Part shown: positions 1 to 7,109 of the stretch, piece by piece
Numbering within the stretch: position 1 is the first letter of the stretch
Layout: every line of letters begins with the position of its first letter
Source: an uncultured Pelagimonas sp.
GTDB lineage: Bacteria; Pseudomonadota; Alphaproteobacteria; Rhodobacterales; Rhodobacteraceae
Reading direction: 5' to 3'
Assembly (NCBI GenBank): GCA_947499735.1
Contig: CANMPP010000001.1
Span: 868,001 to 932,000 of the forward strand
DNA length: 64,000 bases
The notes under the pieces: model-generated
What the model saw: only the letters and a program-made list of their open reading frames with translations
Told to the model about the DNA's origin: nothing
Databases searched by the model: none
Program-made: the position numbers and the translations under genes

Positions 1-199
1 GGGCTACAGCGTCAAAGCGATTGAACGTGCGACTGGAACGCGCAAAGTCGGGGCGTTGATGCCGACTCGGTATAAAATGGGCTTGCCTGTTTCTATTGAT
101 CATGTTCTGGCCTCGGTACCTGGACGCATAGAAACGCGCCCCTATTTGGGGTCGGACCATTTGGGGGTATTGGCAGAGGTGTTTTTCGAAAATGATTGA
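1..199 (+). CDS. Endonuclease/exonuclease/phosphatase-family protein, C-terminal fragment
   Basis: An open frame entering from the left edge (codons from base 2) gives 65 residues and stops at 197-199. The end of the protein shows the two closing motifs of the EEP (DNase I-like) fold: an IDHVLAS stretch (Asp-His pair) and GSDHLGVLAEV (the SDH catalytic signature). These identify the family, which hydrolyses phosphodiester or phosphomonoester bonds, but not the substrate. The gene overlaps the Nudix gene by 8 bases, so the two are probably co-transcribed. The N-terminal part lies outside the window. Confidence 0.75.
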   Translation, partial: GYSVKAIERATGTRKVGALMPTRYKMGLPVSIDHVLASVPGRIETRPYLGSDHLGVLAEVFFEND

Positions 200-758
200 C
201 GTGCTTGGGCAGTTTCACTGTCTTGATGATGCAGACCGGGAAAACTGGTCACGGATTACGGATTTTGTGGCAGAAAAGGGCCTTGCTGCCTTTTCGCGTG
301 ATCCGTTGATTGGTGGGCATGTTACAGGATCGGCCTTTGTGTTGAATGCAGCAGGCACACATGTTTTGCTGACACATCATGCGAAGTTAAAACAGTGGCT
401 GCAGTTGGGCGGGCATTGCGACGGCGTTGCCGATATGCGCTTTACGGCCCTGCGCGAGGCCTATGAGGAATCTGGTCTGGCGCGTGTTTCGTTTATTGCA
501 GAAGAGGTGTTCGCGGTTGGCATTCACGACATCCCTGCAAATGCAAAAGAACCTGCGCATATCCATTACGACATTCGGTTTCTGATGCGCGCACAGGCTG
601 GAGAGATCCAAATTTCTGATGAATCTTTGGACCTGGCGTGGAAACCTCTGGCTGAATTGGAGCAGCATCTGAAAAATCCCGGTGTATTGGGCATGCGGGA
701 CCGGCTGTTGACGCCGTATTGGCAGGCCAAATTTGCCGAAGATGTTTCAGGCCTGTGA
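192..758 (+). CDS. Nudix hydrolase
   Basis: A 188-residue protein with a Nudix box: a GGHCDG loop followed by REAYEESGL, matching the REUxEExGU core that binds Mg and a nucleoside diphosphate-linked substrate. The Glu normally found in the Gx5E part is Ala here, so the box is slightly degenerate at its start while the catalytic core is intact. The substrate cannot be told from sequence. The start ATG lies inside the end of the EEP-family gene (8-base overlap) and the stop overlaps the next gene in a GTGA junction, indicating a three-gene translationally coupled unit. Confidence 0.85.
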   Translation: MIDVLGQFHCLDDADRENWSRITDFVAEKGLAAFSRDPLIGGHVTGSAFVLNAAGTHVLLTHHAKLKQWLQLGGHCDGVADMRFTALREAYEESGLARVSFIAEEVFAVGIHDIPANAKEPAHIHYDIRFLMRAQAGEIQISDESLDLAWKPLAELEQHLKNPGVLGMRDRLLTPYWQAKFAEDVSGL

Positions 759-1489
759 TTTTACAAAAACATATTCCTTATGATCCATTGGTGTCTCGCC
801 CCTTACCGGGTATTTCCCCCTTGGATATAACGGATTGGCTGCTGGTGGATGATGCTTATGCTGCGCAAATGGCGTTGCGCAGGCAGTTGCTGAGCGAATG
901 TCGGAAAGATGTGTTTCACAGCTCGGACGTGGCTGAAGAGGCTATTTTAGAACTGCGTGATTTTGTGCTGGATCATCTGCCAGATGGGTTCGAAAAATCA
1001 GGACTGCATGTCAGTTGCCCAGATGGTCATCAGGTCGACCTTGCGGAAGATCCGTTGGCCGGTTTGGGTATGGTTTTACAAGAAGATCTATGCATTTTGC
1101 AAAAGCCCGATGGCGTGCCGGAACATGTTTTGACGGCAGCTGTGTTGTGCTTTCCTGCCAGTTGGATGTTGGCGGAAAAGGCAGGTAAGGCATTGATCGG
1201 GATCCATACGCCGGTTGACCCTTATGACGACAATGTCGCCAAACGCGTCCAGCGATTGTTTGACGGGATTAGACCGGATCGGCCTTTATGGCGTTACAAC
1301 GCATTGTTTTATAAAGACCCTAGCTTGTTTCAGCCGCGTTCTGAAACAGCGCCGCGCGACAAAAGCGATCCGGCGGCGGCTGGTTTTCTACGTTCGGAAC
1401 GTCAATGTTTGGTCCGATTGCCCAAAACCAATGCGGTGGTGTTTTCAATCCATACTTATGTGATGGATCGTGCTCAGTTCGGCGTGTGA
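755..1489 (+). CDS. DUF3445 / heme-dependent oxidative N-demethylase-like protein
   Basis: Residues CFPASWMLAEKAGK, IHTPVDPY and the C-terminal RSERQCLVRLPKT...FSIHTYV match the DUF3445 family (PF11927), whose characterised members are linked to heme-dependent oxidative demethylation of amines. I chose the GTG at 755, which forms a GTGA overlap with the Nudix stop; an ATG at 719 would overlap the Nudix gene by 40 bases. The resulting protein is 244 residues, with no signal peptide. The demethylase role is taken from family annotation and is not shown here, since the partner subunits of the characterised enzyme are not adjacent. Confidence 0.75.
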   Translation: MILQKHIPYDPLVSRPLPGISPLDITDWLLVDDAYAAQMALRRQLLSECRKDVFHSSDVAEEAILELRDFVLDHLPDGFEKSGLHVSCPDGHQVDLAEDPLAGLGMVLQEDLCILQKPDGVPEHVLTAAVLCFPASWMLAEKAGKALIGIHTPVDPYDDNVAKRVQRLFDGIRPDRPLWRYNALFYKDPSLFQPRSETAPRDKSDPAAAGFLRSERQCLVRLPKTNAVVFSIHTYVMDRAQFGV

Positions 1490-1496
1490 TATGAAA

Positions 1497-1516
1497 AGGG
1501 CGGCCAATGCCGCCCT
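1497..1516 (-). terminator. Intrinsic terminator of the MltB-like gene
   Basis: Perfect 8-bp stem (AGGGCGGC/GCCGCCCT) with a 4-base loop. On the minus strand it is followed by TTTTC, so it terminates the transglycosylase gene. It may also slow transcription from the convergent plus-strand genes. Confidence 0.75.
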
Positions 1517-1538
1517 GTCCCATAGGGTGTAATAGCAA

Positions 1539-2345
1539 TCAGCCGTCGATTTTTGCGGCGGATAGGGCAATGGCCTGCTGGTAGACCGTTGCTGCGTTCC
1601 ATTCGTTTAGCACACGGAAATTATGGCTGCCTTCCTGATAGGATTGGCCCGCTTTCCATCCTTTTTGACGCAGGAAATTGGCCGTGGAGGCCAGTGCGTC
1701 ATATTCATTGTAGAAATCAACCGTGCCATCACCGGTCGCATCAATGCCGTATCGCATAGCGTTGCCCGGCAGGAATTGTGTGTGCCCCAATTCACCATGG
1801 AACGCGCCCAATTGGGTTGGGCTGAGCATGCCACGATCGACCATTTGCAACGCGGCCAACGCATGGGGCGTAAAGAATGATGCGCGACGGCAATCATAGG
1901 CGACGGTCAGGATGGATGATACGACGGGCACGGACCCCATTGTGCGACCATAGCCGGTTTCCATACCGTGGATGGCCAGCAAAATGCCGGCGGGCACGCC
2001 GTAACGTGCCTCTACGCTGGCAAAGAACTGCGCGCGCTGTGCTTTTCGTTTGCGCGCACCGGCTGCGAAACTGTCCAACGATCCAAGGCGAATACGGATA
2101 AAATCATTTAGCGCGTATTTGACGCCCTTTTGATTGCGGTCGGCATGAATGGTTTTGGTGGAATAGGTGGCATTGGCCAATGCACTAAGGCCAGCACGCC
2201 CGATACCGGCGCGTTGCGCCTCGCCCGCGAATTCCTGTTTCCAAGCGTTGAAACCGGAAGACGTGTTGCCACAAGACGCGGCAAATGCCGAACCTGCCGC
2301 CAAAGATGCCACAAATGCGGCGATACAAGTGAATGAACGAACCAT
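1539..2345 (-). CDS. Lytic murein transglycosylase, MltB family
   Basis: A 268-residue exported protein. The ATG at 2345 gives a classical signal peptide (MVRSF..., hydrophobic core, AFA-ASC cleavage region) and is preceded by an AGGA-type ribosome site; a longer reading adds 30 residues with no signal character. The family signature is the catalytic Glu in HGMETGYG, followed by VPVVSSILTVAYD and the GELGHTQFLP segment. The enzyme cleaves glycan strands of peptidoglycan in the periplasm, forming 1,6-anhydro ends. The Cys after AFA could be a lipobox Cys (FAASC), but the context is poor for a lipoprotein, so a soluble form is more likely. Monocistronic, with its own terminator. Confidence 0.88.
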   Translation of the reverse strand: MVRSFTCIAAFVASLAAGSAFAASCGNTSSGFNAWKQEFAGEAQRAGIGRAGLSALANATYSTKTIHADRNQKGVKYALNDFIRIRLGSLDSFAAGARKRKAQRAQFFASVEARYGVPAGILLAIHGMETGYGRTMGSVPVVSSILTVAYDCRRASFFTPHALAALQMVDRGMLSPTQLGAFHGELGHTQFLPGNAMRYGIDATGDGTVDFYNEYDALASTANFLRQKGWKAGQSYQEGSHNFRVLNEWNAATVYQQAIALSAAKIDG

Positions 2346-2428
2346 GAAATCCTCGTAGGATGTGTAAATCAGATTTGCCGCGACCCTACTGGAGTGGCCG
2401 GGAAGCGCAAAGGGGGAATATTCCACCA

Positions 2429-2457
2429 TTGACACAGCCGAATTGCTTTTTTGTTAC
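2429..2457 (+). promoter_or_regulatory. Putative sigma-70 promoter
   Basis: TTGACA at 2429-2434, a 17-base spacer, then TGTTAC at 2452-2457. It faces the short ORF at 2478. The -35 box is consensus and the -10 box is weak. Confidence 0.35.
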
Positions 2458-2477
2458 CCTCGATCGGAGGTCAAAAC

Positions 2478-2567
2478 GTGGTGTCATGGGATGTGACGAA
2501 AAGCACTGGGGCGAGACGGTTGATTTGTTTCAGGCATCCAACACCTGAGAGAAACGTCCGACCATAG
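2478..2567 (+). CDS. Possible short ORF, 29 residues (perhaps a truncated gene)
   Basis: A GTG start at 2478 is placed 7 bases after a strong GGAGG (2466-2470) and about 20 bases after a plausible -10 box. It encodes 29 residues beginning VVSWDVTKST and ending ERNVRP. I recognise no family. It could be a genuine small protein or the surviving N-terminus of a gene lost when the neighbouring accessory gene arrived. The evidence is limited to start signals. Confidence 0.25.
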   Translation: MVSWDVTKSTGARRLICFRHPTPERNVRP

Positions 2568-2664
2568 GCGAATTTTTGGATGATGTCCGGTATGGGCGCA
2601 GAGGAGACATTGGGCAGTACCAATTGAATGGCCGTTTCTTCATTTCCGCATAATTTGAGCATCC

Positions 2665-3231
2665 TCAAAAATGACGCCGAGACCAAGGTAACGTTCTGTC
2701 TTTGAATTCGCTTGGAAATTGCTCCCGGGTCTCTTCCAAGAGCGACCAAATGTGATCCGGTACGGAGAACGGAAATTCAAAGGGATTATAAGAATGACCA
2801 ATCTGCGCGTCAGTCTGAATGAACCCGCGCTTGTATAAGGAAGCAGCATGTCCTCCGTCCATTTCAGCTGTGAAGCTTTTCCGGCGGTGCTTAAGTAGAT
2901 AGCCGTAAATGGCTAACTCGCTTTCTGTCATATAGGGAATGTGCTCACGGAATTTGCGTTGGTGTTTTGCAATTTCTCGATCCTGATCTCTTGCTTCGCG
3001 TTGCTTTTTGAACTCTGCAGTCGCCCATTTTGTGACCTGTTCGATTAACGAGGCGAGGCCTAGTCCGGCGGAAATTAGAATGGCCAAAGGCAGGCCGTAG
3101 ACAAAAAGGGGAGAGGTTGAGGGAGGAATGAACTCAGTCCACAACAAATACTGAAACACGCCTAAGGCAACACTAATTCCAAGTAGCTGCCAAGCGCTTG
3201 CTTTAAGAATTACTAACCAACCTGAATCCAA
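2665..3231 (-). CDS. SieB-like two-helix membrane protein (superinfection-exclusion B family)
   Basis: A 188-residue protein starting at a TTG codon with an excellent ribosome site (AGGAGG, 7-base gap). Two hydrophobic segments at about residues 8-30 and 42-64 are followed by a charged helix (KKQREARDQDRE) and a cytoplasmic domain with MTESELAIYGYLL, a variable loop, AASLYKRGFI and FPFSVPDHIWSLLEE. This order (two membrane helices, an EkaIL-type helix, an L..kGil segment, a terminal W..L helix) resembles the SieB family (PF14163), named for a lambdoid phage protein that aborts superinfection. Chromosomal members are functionally uncharacterised. The gene stands alone between core genes, so an anti-phage role is a hypothesis only. 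Confidence 0.5.
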   Translation of the reverse strand: MDSGWLVILKASAWQLLGISVALGVFQYLLWTEFIPPSTSPLFVYGLPLAILISAGLGLASLIEQVTKWATAEFKKQREARDQDREIAKHQRKFREHIPYMTESELAIYGYLLKHRRKSFTAEMDGGHAASLYKRGFIQTDAQIGHSYNPFEFPFSVPDHIWSLLEETREQFPSEFKDRTLPWSRRHF

Positions 3232-3480
3232 TCCACTTCCTCCTGATACTTAAGCATTTTGACATTGGCTCCGGACTGTTGTCCACCATAAGCGGGAACG
3301 TCGGACGAATGCGATTGGCGTGGCCCACAGATTGCTTCTGTTTGTGCAATGCACATCAGTTGGTAGATACGGGAGCAATCCTGCGATTCGTCGTGTTGTA
3401 AACCGAATTCCTTTTATGCACGCAGCAGCAAAGTGGTTGTGCTTAAGCAAATATCTTTGCTTCTTCTTAGCCCTACGAGA

Positions 3481-3506
3481 AAAGGGCGCCCCGTGGGACG
3501 CCCTTT
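3481..3506 (-). terminator. Terminator of glnA
   Basis: An AAAGGGCG/CGCCCTTT stem with an inner CCC/GGG pairing, placed 24 bases after the glnA stop on the minus strand and followed by TTTTC. The stretch 3232-3480 between it and the SieB-like gene holds no convincing gene. Confidence 0.75.
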
Positions 3507-3529
3507 CATTATTGATATACAAGAGCTGA

Positions 3530-4936
3530 TTAGCAGCTGTAGTACATTTGGAATTCAACTGGGTGAGGCGTGTGCTCAAACAGTTCGATTTCTTCCATTT
3601 TCAGTTCGATATAGCCTTCGATCTGGCTGGCAGTGAACACGTCACCCGCTGTCAGGAAGTCCATGTCTGCTTTCAGCTCGTCAAGCGCTTCACGCAGGGA
3701 ACCACAAACTGTTGGGATCTCAGCCAGTTCTTCGGCTGGCAGATCGTACAGGTCTTTGTCAGATGCTTCACCTGGGTGAATTTTGTTCTTGATGCCGTCG
3801 ATACCCGCCATCAACAGTGCCGCGAAGCACAGGTATGGGTTTGCTGCGGGATCTGGGAAACGTGCTTCAACGCGCTTCGCTTTGGGGGATTCCGCCCATG
3901 GGATACGTACACAACCGGAACGGTTACGTGCAGAATACGCGCGCAGAACTGGTGCTTCGAAACCCGGGATCAAACGCTTGTAAGAGTTTGTGGATGGGTT
4001 TGTGAATGCGTTCAGGGCTTTCGCGTGCTTCAGGATACCACCGATGAAGAACAGAGCTTCTTCAGACAGGTCCGCATACTGGTCGCCAGCAAACAATGGC
4101 TTGCCGTCTTTCCAGATGGACATGTTCACGTGCATGCCTGTGCCGTTATCGCCTGCGATTGGCTTTGGCATGAATGTCGCGGATTTGCCGTAAGCAGCCG
4201 CCACATTGTGGATCACGTATTTGTATTTCTGCAGCTCGTCCGCTTGCTTGGTCAGGCTGTCAAAGATCAGGCCCAGCTCGTGCTGACAGGACGCCACTTC
4301 GTGGTGGTGCTTGTCAACTTTCATGCCGATGCGCTTCATTGTGGACAGCATTTCGCCACGGATTTCCTGGCCATCATCTACTGGTGGTACTGGGAAGTAG
4401 CCGCCTTTGATGCCTGGGCGGTGGCCCATGTTGCCAGTTTCGTAATCTGTGTCAGTGTTCCACGCGCCGTCGATTGCGTCGACTTCGTAGGACACTTTGT
4501 TCATCGCGTTGGAATACTTGACGTTGTCGAAGAGGAAGAATTCCGCTTCTGGGCCCATGAATGCCGTGTCGCCGATACCTGTGGATTTCAGGTATGCTTC
4601 TGCTTTTTCAGCTGTGCCGCGTGGGTCACGATCATAAGCTTCACCTGTATCAGGCTCAACGATGGAGCAGTGCAGGCACAGTGTCTTTTCAGCAAAGAAA
4701 GGGTCGATATACGCGCTGTTTGTATCCGGCATCAGTTTCATGTCGGATTCGTCGATGGATTTCCAACCTGCGATGGAGGAACCGTCGAACATGAAACCTT
4801 CGTCCAGGAAGTCTGCGTCTACCTGATCCGCCATTACTGTTACGTGCTGGAGTTTGCCGCGCGGGTCTGTGAAGCGAATGTCAACATATGCGACATCTTC
4901 TTCTTCCATCAGCTTGAGAACTGCGTCTTTGCTCAT
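3530..4936 (-). CDS. glnA: Glutamine synthetase, type I
   Basis: A 468-residue protein of normal GSI length. It forms glutamine from glutamate, ammonia and ATP in the cytoplasm. Visible signatures are [10 protein letters not shown] near the N-terminus, GPEAEFF (metal ligands), the ATP-binding [12 protein letters not shown] segment, NRSGCVRIP, and Tyr397 in KDLYDLP, the residue adenylylated by GlnE in proteobacteria. Adenylylation control is therefore expected. It lies 92 bases downstream of glnB on the same strand, the usual alphaproteobacterial glnBA arrangement, and ends at a strong hairpin. A long open frame on the opposite strand is a by-product of its codon usage. Confidence 0.98.
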   Translation of the reverse strand: MSKDAVLKLMEEEDVAYVDIRFTDPRGKLQHVTVMADQVDADFLDEGFMFDGSSIAGWKSIDESDMKLMPDTNSAYIDPFFAEKTLCLHCSIVEPDTGEAYDRDPRGTAEKAEAYLKSTGIGDTAFMGPEAEFFLFDNVKYSNAMNKVSYEVDAIDGAWNTDTDYETGNMGHRPGIKGGYFPVPPVDDGQEIRGEMLSTMKRIGMKVDKHHHEVASCQHELGLIFDSLTKQADELQKYKYVIHNVAAAYGKSATFMPKPIAGDNGTGMHVNMSIWKDGKPLFAGDQYADLSEEALFFIGGILKHAKALNAFTNPSTNSYKRLIPGFEAPVLRAYSARNRSGCVRIPWAESPKAKRVEARFPDPAANPYLCFAALLMAGIDGIKNKIHPGEASDKDLYDLPAEELAEIPTVCGSLREALDELKADMDFLTAGDVFTASQIEGYIELKMEEIELFEHTPHPVEFQMYYSC

Positions 4937-5028
4937 TCTCTACTTCCTTTTCTGTCGTTGGACTTTAGTTGAAACTTGTAGCTCCGGGCCTTTCTTCCTG
5001 AATGCCCGTCGCGCATTTTACGAAAGTA

Positions 5029-5454
<426 letters not shown>

Positions 5455-5471
5455 CTATGTTTTAGGGGTAA

Positions 5472-5500
5472 ATTTTGAGATGAGTTTAAAAAATAGTCAA
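5472..5500 (-). promoter_or_regulatory. Putative glnBA promoter
   Basis: On the minus strand TTGACT (5500-5495), a 17-base spacer and CAAAAT (5477-5472) form a plausible sigma-70 promoter about 105 bases upstream of glnB. A GGCAA/TTGCC hairpin at 5440-5454 would fall in the leader. No convincing sigma-54 or NtrC site was found. Confidence 0.35.
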
Positions 5501-5861
5501 TATGATTAAAAAATAAGCTGTTTGTGGATTTTGGTTTTCAGTTTTTGAAGAGTTGGTTTTATTTGTGATGTTCATCATTGGGATGGGGTCGAGAGTCGAA
5601 TTTGGATAGGTTTGGTGATTGAGTACTATAGAAATTTCGGTTGGTTTTCAGCGTGGTATCCTGCGTGAGGGCGGACCGTTTCCTGGCAAGTAGAGCGTGG
5701 TCTGTCCTGTTTTTGTGGAATCTAGGTGGATTGTGGGTCGCAAGCGGGCTGGATTTTGTTGGCAAAAGATGCGACGTCGCATGGCCCCAGCTCCGGGTCC
5801 GTTAAGATATTTGGATTTATCTATGTAACGGTCAGATGTTTAAAAAAATAAAGGGAACACC
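5501..5861. other. AT-rich intergenic region between glnB and the RsmB-like gene
   Basis: About 360 bases with no supported gene. It contains T-rich runs and one perfect 14-bp palindrome, ATGCGACGTCGCAT at 5769-5782, about 80 bases before the RsmB-like start; this could be an operator. The first bases upstream of 5862 carry the ribosome site AAGGGAA. Confidence 0.5.
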
Positions 5862-7016
5862 ATGACGCCAGCTGCCCGCATTCAAGCTGCAATTGAAATT
5901 TTGGATCGGATTGGTGACGGTGTGCCTGCTGAAAAGGCCCTAACCAATTGGACGCGCTCGTCGCGATTTGCCGGATCCAAAGACCGTGCCGCGATTCGAG
6001 ATCATGTTTTTGATGTTCTGCGTAAATGGCGCAGCACCGCGATACGTGGCGGGGCGGAAACCGGGCGCGGCCGGATGATTGGTTTGTTGCGAGAGCAAGA
6101 ATTGGACCTTGGTGATTTTTTCTCCGGTCAGGGGCATGCGCCTTTGGCGCTAACACAAGATGAGGAAAACGGTGGGGAGCTGCCGCAGGATTCCGTGGCG
6201 TTGGATTTGCCGGATTGGCTGTTGCCATTATGGCGGTCTTCACTGGGGGATGACGCGGAAACGGTTGCACGTGTTATGCGTGGTCGTGCGGATGTGTTTT
6301 TGCGCGTCAATCTGTCGAAGACAGACATCACAGCTGCGCAAAATGCGTTGCAAAAAGATGGGATCGAGACCGAGCCGCATTCTTTGTCACCAACTGCTCT
6401 GCATGTTGTGTCCAATCCTCGGCGTGTCGCGCAATCTGAGGCTTATAAAAACGGGCTTGTCGAATTGCAGGATACTGCCAGTCAGGCCGTGGTTGACGCT
6501 TTGCCTGTGTCAGATGGCGCGAAAGTGTTGGATTTTTGTGCAGGTGGCGGGGGGAAAGCCCTGGCCATGGCTGCACGCGTTCGCAGTGCAAAAATCGATG
6601 CGCATGACAAATTTCCACAACGGATGAAGGATTTGCCAGACCGCGCCGGGCGGGCAGGGGCAAATGTCAACATCGTGTCGGATCCCCAGTCTCAGTATGA
6701 TCTGGTTTTTTGTGATGTGCCTTGTTCTGGTAGCGGTGCATGGCGCCGAACGCCGGAAGGTAAATGGCGTCTGACGCAAGAGGTCTTGGATGATACGTTA
6801 AGAACGCAGGCTGAAATTCTGGTTGATTGTGCGGCTTTGGTATCACCCGGTGGGCATTTGGCATATGCGACCTGTTCGTTGTTAAAGTGTGAAAATCAAG
6901 ATCAGATCGAGAATTTCCTTTTAAACAACAACGGGTTTGTTCGAAAAGTGCAACGCCAATATACGCCGCTGGATGGTGGTGATGGATTTTTCATATCGAT
7001 TTTGGAAAAAGTCTAG
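5862..7016 (+). CDS. RsmB/NOP-family RNA (cytosine-C5) methyltransferase
   Basis: 384 residues. The SAM-binding domain occupies roughly the C-terminal 250 residues: motif I is FCAGGGGKALA (a Gly-rich variant of the usual CAAPGGK), motif IV is DVPCSGSGAWRRTP with the first catalytic Cys, and motif VI is YATCSLL with the second Cys. Both Cys of the two-cysteine m5C mechanism are present. The N-terminal portion is shorter than the full NusB-like domain of E. coli RsmB, as in the alphaproteobacterial subgroup. The target is probably 16S rRNA but cannot be fixed from sequence. The gene has its own ribosome site and precedes cckA in the same direction. Confidence 0.88.
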   Translation: MTPAARIQAAIEILDRIGDGVPAEKALTNWTRSSRFAGSKDRAAIRDHVFDVLRKWRSTAIRGGAETGRGRMIGLLREQELDLGDFFSGQGHAPLALTQDEENGGELPQDSVALDLPDWLLPLWRSSLGDDAETVARVMRGRADVFLRVNLSKTDITAAQNALQKDGIETEPHSLSPTALHVVSNPRRVAQSEAYKNGLVELQDTASQAVVDALPVSDGAKVLDFCAGGGGKALAMAARVRSAKIDAHDKFPQRMKDLPDRAGRAGANVNIVSDPQSQYDLVFCDVPCSGSGAWRRTPEGKWRLTQEVLDDTLRTQAEILVDCAALVSPGGHLAYATCSLLKCENQDQIENFLLNNNGFVRKVQRQYTPLDGGDGFFISILEKV

Positions 7017-7050
7017 AAAATGCCTCAGGTTATTTCGTTAATCGATTGCA

Positions 7051-7066
7051 TTAACTCATGATTAAC
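7051..7066 (+). promoter_or_regulatory. CtrA-binding box upstream of cckA
   Basis: TTAACTCATGATTAAC is an exact match to the full CtrA consensus TTAA-N7-TTAAC. It ends 43 bases before the cckA start codon. Confidence 0.6.
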
Positions 7067-7109
7067 GCTCTTACTGTCTACATTCCCAAAACACGTGGGT
7101 TGGAAGTGA

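Noticed and set aside
3548-4972. A 474-codon open frame on the plus strand across glnA
   Set aside because: It is antisense to a complete, well-conserved glnA, and its translation is Cys/Phe/Val-rich with no family. It follows from glnA codon usage.
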